A stretch of DNA of 64,000 nt, from NCBI GenBank assembly GCA_027563935.2, contig CM050449.1, positions 16,258,501 through 16,322,500 on the forward strand, written 5' to 3'. The notes beneath the pieces were generated by a model. That model saw nothing but the letters and a program-made list of their open reading frames with translations, did not search any database and was not told the origin of the DNA. Position numbers and translations under genes: made by a program. Below are positions 22,801-33,028 of this stretch, in pieces. Each line of letters opens with the position of its first letter. Positions within the stretch are counted from its first letter, which is position 1. The DNA is from Costus lasius. Lineage: Eukaryota > Streptophyta > Magnoliopsida > Zingiberales > Costaceae.

Positions 22801-25800
22801 GATTATCAATAAGTAACAACGATTGCATAAAACTAAATCATTCCCTCTTTCTTGGTTTGGTATCTTGTGATATTTTGATTGAAGAGTTTGGTGTTTGTAT
22901 ATGTTGTTGCTGCCTAACTCTGGTTGGCCCAGCTAGAATTTTTAACTTTTGCTAGTTCAGAAAGTACGGGTTCAAAAGGTTCTGTTGGGAAAAGTTTAAA
23001 GCTGTTTGAATACATGGCTTTTGATTTTTTTTTTTTTTGTTTGTGAATGACCTCAAGCTAGAAGCATAAACAGTGAAAATATAGCTAAAAAAACATACAA
23101 CATAGATTTGGTCAAAATTGAGATGTAAAATTGCCCTGAAAATATATTTACCTTTAGGCCTTCCATAAATCTCCGTGCTCATTCTTTTCTTTCACATTTC
23201 CTGGTCAAATTTGAGGTGAAAAAATGCTCTATAACTGAAGAAGCAAATGCATAGTTTAGTGATACAAAATTGTACGATGCAAGTGGTGCCATTGGAGGGG
23301 GAGGAGGCCGGGAGGGAGGCCGTACTCAGGAAGGAGGTCGTAGATGGTGGTGCCATTGGATGGGGAAGACGGGGCTCGGGCAGCGGTGGAGATGTGGGTA
23401 GGAAAGAGGAGGGGGAGGGGGAGGAAGAGTGGTGCCATTGGATGGGGAGGAGGCCGGGAGGGAGGCCGTACTGGGGAAGGAAGTCGTAGATGGTGGTGCC
23501 ATTGGATGGGGAAGATGGGGCTCGGGTGGCGACGGAGATGTGGGTAGGAAGGAGGAGGGGGAGGGGGAGGAAGAGGGCTAGAAGCAAGAGACGGGAGGCC
23601 ATGACGGAGGCGAGGAATGGGGAGGATTGAGGAGGAGGCCTGTGGCTTCGCTTAGGGCACGCGAAAGGAGAGGGAAAGTCAGGAACGGCTAGGAAAAGCA
23701 CCTCTCATGCAGCTTCTCATCAACAGTACAACTTATCTGGCGGGAACCGGGAACCGGGAACCGGGAAGCGGCACCTCCAAACACGCAAACTTTCCAAAAT
23801 CCACTGCCTGCAACCTGATAAGTGGATTAAAACAGTAGGCCAAACAGGCCTTAATTATATGAAATTTCAGTTTTACTTTTTCATGTTGGTCACACCCAAT
23901 AATTTCAACCTGCTTTTTACGATGAGGTGACATTGCTTTACTATTAGTTGTTGCATGATGTAATTTCTGCTGATAGTGTGACCATTCAAACGTTGTAAAC
24001 CACCATCTACGTTTTCTGCTCCGCACAACTCATCCTTGCCATTGCCTAATTTATTTGTCACTGCAAAGTGTCTTATTTAACTCGAATACTCACTAGCAGA
24101 ACTTTAAGAAAATTCTGAGTTGACAATCATTAGCAAAACAAATCTTTAGGGATCATTATAAAGAAACGTCCTTCCCATTTTTATGCATGTTAAATATTTG
24201 CATCTCTGAGGTTTTGACCTAGAACTCTTACTCATATGTTCAATTTAGTTGTGACTTCTATCCTAAGCTTAAGCTATTTGGAAATAACCAATTTATCTAT
24301 CAGTGTTATCACAAACCTAGATTATGGTCCTTCAGCCATGCAAGTTGGACTGATACGCTTGAATCTTAGGTGGAACTTATCTACATTCTTAATAGAATTT
24401 TAGGAATGGATTCAAGAGAATAGTAAGAGGAAATATCAAGGGATGAAAACAACTAGCAATTACAAATTTGCATTCAAACTCATAAACATATTATGTTGAA
24501 AGAAATCAGAATATATTGTTTTATTAGATAGGGGCCTATATATATTCCACTATGACATTGCTAAAGAGTGACATTTCCAAAGGAGACCTAAATAAACTTT
24601 TAATTTGGAACGTGAATAATAAGTATTTGTATGATTTTATTCTCTTTTGTGGGGATTATTTGAAACATCTATTTAAGTGTGGCATTAGGTAGGTCTCCCT
24701 GCTTGTGTCATTATCGCCAACCTTTTCAACTTTATCCTAAATTTTGAGGTCTGCTCGAATAACCTTACCCCTTCAGGTTCAAAGGATTTTGCAACATATC
24801 CCAGCTTATGTATGCCAATAACCTGCATCTCTGTTTCAAAGCTCGCAAATCTTGCAAAGCTGTTAAAATTTTCAATATTTACCAAAACATCATTGACCAA
24901 ACCATCAACCTTCAAAAATCCAGAATCTTCTACCCCAAGCGATGCCCTTACCAGTCACGAAAGTCTATCCTTTCCATCTTTGGAGTGTGGCTGGACTTCT
25001 ACCCATTCATTTATCTAGGTGCTGCTATCACACGGCGAAAGATTCCTCAGCAGTACTGCAAATTAGCCTTAATGCTGTTGACTACAAGATCAAGGCTTGA
25101 CACTAAATTCTTATCCTACTAAGCTGGCTGCATTAACCTGGCCAACTTGGTGTTCCCATCTACTTCCTTGCGCTCCATTGTCTCCTCCAGGATGCCTAAG
25201 AGACACCTCAACAATCTCAATGTTTCTATTAGAAACTTCATTTGACCCAGTTATAACCATTCCAAAGGGCTTCACACGGTAAACCGACACACCCTCACTT
25301 TACCTAGATTCTAAGAAGACTTCAACATCAAAAGAACTCTCCTACATGGGACTGCTCTCAACCACTGATTGAGGAACCGGTCCGGTACCGGCTGGTTCCT
25401 CCGGTTTGCACCGGTCCGGCGAAGGACTAGCACCGGAGCACAGGGCGGCACAGAGGAACTAGAGGACGTCCTCCGCCAGCATTTGAAGCTTTCGCCAGCG
25501 GGGGCGAGAGAACAAAAGCAGCGGATGCGGGAGCTGCTCCGCTTGGTTTCACCAAGACACCGCTCCGTTCGACCGGTACATACCAGTCGAACCGCCAACC
25601 GGTCTGGCAAACCGGTTCCTTAAACCATGCTCTCAACTACGATCGTGTCCTTGATATCCTTCATAACAGAATTCCAATGGGTGAGGCTTATGATGTCCAA
25701 TTATGGCTTTCTCATCCTTGGAATTTCACTATCCAAAGGTGCTTGAATCTTGCCTGGTCCTGGTGCAGGTTTTACATGACCTTTCCTCCCTAAGATGAGG

Positions 25801-28800
25801 CATGATCAAACACATTGGTAATGGAGCTTCAACTGATTTTCTCTATCAGCCATGGTGTTTCTGAGATTCCCATCTGTCCAAATTCTACTTTCATTAACCT
25901 AGCCTTATTCCACTCGTTGAAAGTGCCTGATCTTTTGCTGGGTTGTGAATGGCGTCAAGAAGGAATCAATGAGGATTGGCTACCCAAATCTGCTAAATGA
26001 AATCAATAATATAAAATTATCTTACAATCCTAAGGACGATAAGTGGATGTGGAAAGAGGGTTCCAATGGCCTTACGCAAAAGGTTTTGTCTGTCTTATAA
26101 TCCTTTCCAATGCCCAGTTTATAGTCCCTTGGCCAAGATGGAGGTTTCTCTAGAAGCTGCAAGTTGCTTCATAGGTCAAAGCTTTGGTTGGAAGATGTTG
26201 CATAGAAAACTCTTTAACCTGTCACAGGCTTGCGCAAAGGGGTATAGGAAAGAACATCCTTGCTTTCTCTGCGAACCAGTGTCATATTCAATTCATCACC
26301 TATTCCTTCAATGCAGCTTTGTGAAACAAGTCTGGGTGGTTCTTCTTTATCTAATGCGTTGAACTTCAGCGTTGATTTATGGTTTGATAACTTGATTTTT
26401 TTTACTTTAATGCAAACAATTGTCACTGATTTTTATTTTGACTTTTTTGGGTCAATTTGGAAAGCTGGTAACTGTAAAGCTTTTAAGGACTGTTCTATTA
26501 CACATGAAAAGGTAGTTGGGAAGCATTACAAGAGTTATGTAACTTCTTCCACCACACCCATGATAAGGGAAATGATAATCGCTTTAAACATTTGAATTGA
26601 GGATAACTCTGGTATCCCCCTCTGTCGGGATTCCTAAAGATCAATATAGATGGCACATGGTAGAATTTTGTAGGTAGAATGCATAATGGCCGTTGCTTTC
26701 CATCTCACTAGCTAGTCTTCCCTTTTTTAACGAGCTCTCAGTAAGAAGTGCATTGCAGTGTATATACACTAACTTTGATCATGGGCATATGGGAAGGCCC
26801 TTCCATTGGCATTATAAACCTTCTCGGAGAAACTAATTTTCTAATCCAGAAAGTGAGTGTTTTGATTAAGCATTTTTCCATGGGTCACTGGCTCACAAAT
26901 TTTGCAAAAATTCTGTATCTTCTAATGTTTGGTTAAAGTCTTGGCCGTAGGACCTGGCTAGCATTTTGCATTTGAAACATATATACCCTTTTTGAAAAAG
27001 AATCTAGTAAAATATACATTCATACTATTTTTTCTCCTGATAATGATTACTGAAGTAGAATTTTAGGGCCAAATCCATAACGCAGTGCCTATGCAGAATC
27101 ACAAATTCCTTTCTTCCCCTTTTATAGTAGACTGTTATCTGTTTTCTGAATGAATTTTCTCATTTTATGTTAGATAGTCAGTCTGTAGGATCAAACGTTC
27201 CTTAGATACAAGAAATATTTTTCTATGGTAAAAGTATGAAATGTCTTTTTGTTCCAAGTAGTTTCTCTAAATAATAGAAATATGAGCTTCTACATTTTCA
27301 CATGCTTGGAATAAACAAAAAACAGGGCAAACACTAGTAACATTGAAGAGGCCAATGAAGGGACACGGCCGGGAAATGATTCAGGTTGGCATTCCTATTA
27401 CTGAGGGGCCTCCAGAAGATGAAAATACAACACTGACATCTGGAGGTAATTGCCACCTGAATTAAAGTTTTCATATTTGTTTTCTTGAAATGAATTTAAC
27501 TCCTTGCTGCCTTAATACTAAAATTCAGAGAAAAAGTTAGAGGCGATTCCTAGTGCACTGCAGGGCATCTTTAATCTTTTGGTTCAAGGGCAAGTTTTGC
27601 CAGCTAAACCTGACTTTTGTATTATTGATTTTTTTAGTGAGGTAAGAAATTGTCATATACTCTGATAATTTGCCAAGTTTTTTTTAAATAATTGATTTTA
27701 TCTTCTTGTGTCAAGGGGGATCATTCACAACCTCATACGTGGCCACCTTGGTATGGTAGGCCTATTTGTAACTTATTCTTGACTGAATGTGATGTCATAT
27801 ATGGGCGAGCAATAGGATCAGATCATAGGGGAGACTATAATGGTTCCCTGAAGCTCTCTGTTACTTCAGGGTACGCTTTTTGTTCTGCAACATTTTTGTG
27901 TTACGTCTTTGTTAGATAAGTAGGCGAAGGTGATATTTCTTTCTTTTTTATAAGTTTAAAAAAGCCTACGTATTTTCTTCCCTCTTGTATTATAAAATTC
28001 TGTTGAGCATCAATATGGCTTTACAGAACTTCCGAAAGGGGATACAAGATGAATGAAAAATCTTGTGGCATTTCAAATATATTTATTAAATCATGGATGA
28101 GGAAGAATTTCAAGTGGAAACTAGTAGAAGGATATTTTCCCATACCTGAGTTATTGGAGTCCTTTTCTCCATGGAAACTGAATTCTTTATAGTCGGAAGT
28201 TTGAAGGTTAATAAGTTGACTACTACTCTATGTGCTAAGCAGTGTTATCAATAACGGATCGCGGAAAATAGCGGAAAGCTAAAAATCCGCAATATTATAT
28301 AGCGGATTGCGTTGCGGGTAAATAGCGGAAGTCACATAGCTTTTAAAATATATATTATATATAAAAAAATTTAAGTATAACGTTTGAAATATATGTTATA
28401 CACCTAATAAATTAAACTGCATAAAAATAAAATAAATTATATAAAGAAAGATAACATAGTACTAACTCAATTCAAGTTATAATTTTAATTTCTCAAACTT
28501 AAAAACATAATAATGTGGTCCTATCCGCTATAGCGGGGCTATAGCGTTTCATAGTGGATTGCTCAAAAACCGCTATGGAAAAACGCTATAGCGCCGCTAT
28601 TGCAGCTATTTAACAACACTAGTGCTAAGACAAATAAAATATGCGGCATGCTCAAAATTTAGGCCTCTTGCAATGAGTACAACTGGAGTTAACAATTTAT
28701 GAGGCAAGTTCACCTGAAGAGAAACGCAGCCTTCATTCTTTCTTTGCTTGAAAACTAAACATTCTCTTAAAGATTATAGACCATGGTTACTCTTGCCACT

Positions 28801-30818
28801 AAATATTAATTTCTTCTCTTTCAAGATTGACAGCAATTAATGCTGTCAGGGGTGGTTTGTAGGACTAGAAAGCTTTCAACCAGGAGTCGATTCGATTGAT
28901 CTCTACCATGAGTTACAAAGTAGAAAGAAAATAAAACCACATGATTAACTCTTTGTATACGTTGGAGAATAAATATCATAATTGTATCATAAAGAAAGAG
29001 TTTTCTAAATCATTATTATGATTGGGTAACATTGGTACAATCCTAAGCAATAGTTTATTTTGTACCTGATTGCATTTCTAGAAATTGTTTGAGAAGTTGA
29101 AAGATAGTAGTTTCTTTTATAAATCTTCTTTATTGTGAAGATGTTTTGCTTTGTGTGTGGTTGACTTGGTAAATATCCTTCACTTACACTGTTTACAGTA
29201 TAATACTTGTATCTTTGCAATTATAAGTTGGAAATATGCAGTAAGACGTTGATTATATCTCCTCAAATTAAGTCATGCAAATACAAACTAGTTTTTATGT
29301 TTATCGGAGCAACATAAAATTAACAGGTGTAAAGCATGTTTAGGGACAATTCAATTATTTGTTATAATTAATGATTGAGACTACCTGCTATTAGTGGTTC
29401 TGAGAAAAGACAGTAACATTTGCGTTGTTTTTTACCAATGTGTTACTTGGATAAAAATCAAATATTTTGATGGAAGATTGCACTGCCAGTTATTAATAGA
29501 CGTACCACACGCTGGATATTCAAACATGAATTGACTATTGTGTCTCCTGTTTATTGATAGAACAGTGTAGTATTAATCCTCCCAATCCTTCATATTTCTC
29601 TAAAAACATGTGTAGTATTTGTTCCAACGAGATTATCTGATACGATATCGATTGGCCCACTGTGATAGTAAATTCAATTTATGTGAATGGATCCATCACG
29701 GCCCTCAGGCGATGTTCATCCTTTGCACCATTGCACGGTTGTTGTGTACCCTGGCCATTAAGGGAAAAAAAACAAATACCTTGTGTTGAATTGATTTTAG
29801 TGAAGGCCCTGTTCACTTGTCAGGAAAAAACCAAAGGGTATGTCAGCAATCAGCATGTCTAAGATTGTAGTGGTTATCTTCAGTGTATTTGATGTTGGTA
29901 AGTAGGTATTATGTGGAAAAGGTGCAGAGCAAGTGAGCAACCATGCACCCCTCAATTAGAATTAACATGCACTTAAATAATCTGAGGCATTAACAAGCAT
30001 CTGCCTGCATTAATTGTTGAAATATAGAATGGTGTAATTACTAGAGCAAACTTAGTTGAGGAAATAATTTTTATATGAGCAATCACATTGTTAGTATCGC
30101 TCCCTGTTTTTATCCCTGTTCCAGGTCTCTTCTTGTGATGCATGGGAAAAGCGCAGACCTAGCGAAACGTGCTATTCCTTCTGTTTCCAGGCAGCGAATC
30201 CTTCTAACTTTCGGAAAGTCTCGGCCAAAGAAGACTCTTCCATCAGAAGGGCCCTCTACATATGGTGTACATCCATCTTCAGCCACAACATCTGCTAGGC
30301 ATCCAAACTTCCGTCATCCATCAAGCCGTAAGCAACATGGGACCAACTCAGTTCCTGGCGTCCTACAAACTCCACCTATCCGTCAAAACATTCCTCCAAA
30401 TGGTGTTCAGCCGCTGTTTGGGCCAGCTGGTGTGGTGGTCTCTTCAGCGCTGCCTTATCCACCACCCAGCACGATGCCTCCTGCTACCTCTGCTTGGGCA
30501 GTGACAGCTCCTCCCCCAAGGCACCCGGGCGGTCCTCGACCCCCTGTTCCTGGCACCGGAGTTTTCCTGCCCCCAGGCTCTGTACATTTGTCGCCAAATG
30601 AGCAACTGCCTCCTGCACAAATGTCAGATATAGGTCCACAAACAGTTAACTTGCCCGCAAACAATGGTGTGGATAAACCAAATTGTTGCGATGATGCTTC
30701 TCCAAAGACCTTTCCCAGGAATACGGTAGACTCGACTGAGCTTAATCTGGAGAGCAATGGGTGCTTGAGCAGTAGTAGTCCTCCTAACCAAGAGCAGCAA
30801 AATGGTATAGCTGAGTAG
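19861..30818 (+). CDS. ALKBH10-like protein (AlkB/2OG oxygenase fold, proline-rich C-terminus), 8 exons, 668 aa
   Basis: This belongs to the plant ALKBH9/10 family of m6A RNA demethylases. It is closest in layout to the members with a proline-rich tail. Exons: 19861-20446, 20784-20909, 22372-22466, 22586-22703, 27326-27445, 27529-27641, 27716-27870, 30125-30818; 2,007 nt in one frame, TAG stop. Exon 4 ends at a GC donor (CCAG|GCAAGC); the others are GT-AG. I chose the ATG at 19861 because the in-frame upstream stretch looks like leader. Residues 37-115 hold the N-terminal domain ([25 protein letters not shown]). AlkB-like core: residues about 265-470, with [31 protein letters not shown] and ILLTFGKS. 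Residues 470-620 are rich in Pro/Ser. At the HxD/E site the protein reads PPWYG (W398-Y399-G400), and the distal His position reads AKR (R453). Iron binding is therefore doubtful. The presumed 2OG Arg (R462) is kept. Confidence 0.88.
21924..22170. repeat. Perfect tandem duplication, 125-bp period
   Basis: Copies start at 21924 and 22049 with CCTGATTGGAATG and stay identical through the poly-A-like GCAAAAAAAATATGT. The duplication lies in intron 2 of the ALKBH10-like gene. Identity of the copies points to a recent event, or to an assembly artefact. Confidence 0.93.
23256..23602 (-). pseudogene. Captured, tandemly duplicated DUF538-like first-exon fragment
   Basis: The minus strand from 23602 encodes [20 protein letters not shown], a signal-peptide-like start. 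It continues with [21 protein letters not shown], the N-terminal signature of plant DUF538 proteins (TIYD.L..YGLP.GLLP). A second copy lies at 23256-23438 ([18 protein letters not shown]). The two belong to a tandem repeat of about 148 bp (23282-23430, 23431-23577). The rest of the DUF538 domain is absent, so this is a gene fragment. It probably arrived with a mobile element and sits antisense in the host intron. Confidence 0.6.
24780..26600 (+). pseudogene. Degenerate LINE reverse transcriptase and zinc-binding domain
   Basis: The plus strand from about 24808 reads [18 protein letters not shown] (a decayed YADD box), then [15 protein letters not shown] and [18 protein letters not shown], which are standard plant L1-type RT thumb sequences. 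After a MITE insertion it resumes with [11 protein letters not shown] and, at about 25800, [14 protein letters not shown]. At 26220-26340 comes [15 protein letters not shown]...[14 protein letters not shown], the zinc-binding domain found C-terminal to RT. Several stops and frameshifts are present. It lacks the endonuclease and 5' part. Confidence 0.78.
25363..25627. mobile_element. MULE-like MITE with 10-bp target duplication
   Basis: The sequence is flanked by TGCTCTCAAC at 25353-25362 and 25628-25637. The ends are inverted with mismatches around the shared core AAGGAACCGG / GAGGAACCGG. The interior is GC-rich with repeated ACCGGT and GAACC words. It interrupts the LINE remnant. A 9-11 bp duplication is the MULE pattern. 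No transposase is encoded. Confidence 0.75.
28240..28621. mobile_element. hAT MITE (382 bp) in intron 7 of the ALKBH10-like gene
   Basis: An 8-bp duplication GTGCTAAG lies at 28232-28239 and 28622-28629. The termini are CAGTGTT and AACACTA (inverse of TAGTGTT). Subterminal words based on ATAGCGG / CCGCTAT repeat on both sides, and the centre is AT-rich. It is non-coding. Confidence 0.88.
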
Positions 30819-33028
30819 AGAAACACACGGACTGAAGCTTTGAGGAGAAGATTTATTCTTTTCGAGTGCGGAAGAGTTTCAGAGCAAATGTAAAAAGCGG
30901 CAGAAGAATTCCTAAACATTCTCCATTTTGCCACGTAAGGCTTAGAATCGAAACCGTATTTAAATTTTGTAGGCCCTCTTGAGTCGTAGACTTATTCTGC
31001 TGTGAACTATTGTTAAACTTGCACTATTGACTCGTCGAGAATTTTACTCTACAAAATCCGAATACGCTTTCAATATTATAATAATGCTTGTTATGATGGA
31101 ACAACAAAGGATTATTTAGTAACAGGATTCCAATGACCTACCGGTAGCATGTCTATCGTCACTTCTGGAAGCCTACTCATTTGGTTGCTGGCCTTCTTGC
31201 AGAATTTTCTATTGAACGTTCTAAGCTTTTACCAAATCATTGTTAAGACTACAACTGAGAGACAAAGTAACGATATTATAGTTCATATGGGTTACACGAA
31301 TATTTGTAAATGCTAAGATGTAATGAAATTGAGATATGCATGTTCTATTTTAGTCAATTAAAGAACAATGCAAATTTTATAGGTGTGTGCATGTTATTAT
31401 GATTTATATTTTTCATAATGCGCAGCTGACTTCTTTATGCTACCCTCGGCATTATCAGAATACTGTGTACCACACTAAATATACTTTGCTTCAGATATTG
31501 TTAGCTAGTCGCATCCTCATCCGTTTTCTACTTACAAAGTCTTCATTTGATATGTTCCGAAAGTTGGTGATTGGCAACAATACTAACTTCAAAGTCAAGC
31601 ATGAGGCTCCATATTATTCAGGAATCAGGAGTGCAGATGTCTTTCCTCAATGTTATCCGAGTAGTCGCCTTTTTATTTCTTCAATTACAACGGTATAATA
31701 TGTTTGGTTGGTGAATGTAGAAGCCGGGACTGTATGCCAATTCGTTATACAATATCACCATATCTCGTCGCAGCAAAAGCAATGGAGACTAGGTTCAGGA
31801 GCTGGCTGCCAAATCAGATTCTTGAACACCCGGCATTAAGTAAAGCAGTCTGACTTCAATGACGGTGATTGTGTAACTCCTAAGCACCTCATTGGGCGAT
31901 ACTCCTCGCAAAATCGACGTGACAAAAGGCAAGCAAGAGAGGATGACAAACACAGGAATGAAAAAAAAGCACAGCCACTTATCATTGGAACTTGTTGCAA
32001 GGTCAATTCCTTCTTTTTCTATATTGATATCATGATCATTTCGTGCCAACCTACACCCAGAGTCCACTAACCTATGCCACAAGCAAAAAAACAAAATTTA
32101 AAGCAAACTTATCCTTCGTCTACCAATTGTAGGAAAGCATAGCTTTCCGATTGCCCGCCGGCCGCCGATGACATGATTAGAAAGAATGATGATGTGATAA
32201 CACAGCCGCCGGCTCATCTCAGTTTCTCAAAAGAGAAACAAATTTATCTCGCCAATATACCCAATTCAATAAATAATCTATCAAGTTGCTATTTAAAACA
32301 TTCATTCTCGGGGCCAACGCTAGCTAAAAACAGGTTAATAACAATATAAACAAAAGAGTATGACAAAAAGCATTCCAATCTATGTTACATAAGAATTCGT
32401 CTAAATCAATTAACTGTTTATTTATAGAAAATATTTTATAAATACTTGGATTATAAACAAAAGTTCTCAAATAAATATTATCTTTACTATATGGCAATTA
32501 AACTAAAAGTTCATAACAATTGCCATTAAATTGGTTTTGAATTAAGTTAAAGTTTGAAAAGTGACGTTGGTAATTGATCTTGGTATGATAAGTTTTTTTA
32601 GTCAAATAAATATTTTTTTCTTAAAAAAAAAACTCTCGCTTCAGCAAAGGACACTCCCGACCATCCTTGCTTGCTTCGCATCTGTAGCGTACTTGTGAGC
32701 GACATCGATCCACCTTAAGCCTGAATCTTTTGTGCTGGTAGCTTTAGCTGTTTCCTTCCCTAACACCCACCTTGCACGTCCAATTCGGTCACACTTTCCT
32801 CTTCCATTGTGTGACAGAAAACCTTCTAAAGGAAGTATTAGGAGGTGAGAAAACCCAACTTGTAGGCAAAGGAAAGCGGAAATGGCGCTCTTTTCGCTAT
32901 ATCTTGCTACTTTGCGCACGTCCTCCCAGTGGGTTGATGCCCGGGGAAGGGAAAGTTGGTAACTTTTCCCTCTTCTCCTTTACCTTCTCCTCTTCTTCGC
33001 CAAATTGAGGGGCAAAGAACCAGGGGAC
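30819..33028. other. ALKBH10-like 3' UTR, spacer and MAP65 5' leader
   Basis: Nothing beyond short ORFs was recognised. A 99-codon minus-strand ORF at 31795-32094 has a hydrophobic stretch but no known family or splice context. The region from about 32640 to 33028 is the likely MAP65 promoter and 5' leader. Confidence 0.4.

Larger units (their letters stand above)
22704..27325 (+). other. Intron 4 of the ALKBH10-like gene, GC-AG type, 4.6 kb, filled with transposon debris
   Basis: The donor is CTTCCAG|GCAAGC and the acceptor AAAACAG|GG. No GT donor is available nearby that keeps the frame [14 protein letters not shown]. The intron houses the DUF538-like fragment and the dead LINE with its MITE, listed separately. 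Confidence 0.8.

Noticed and set aside
31795..32094. 99-codon minus-strand ORF with a hydrophobic stretch
   Set aside because: No family recognised, no neighbouring exons, and its position between two genes gives no support.
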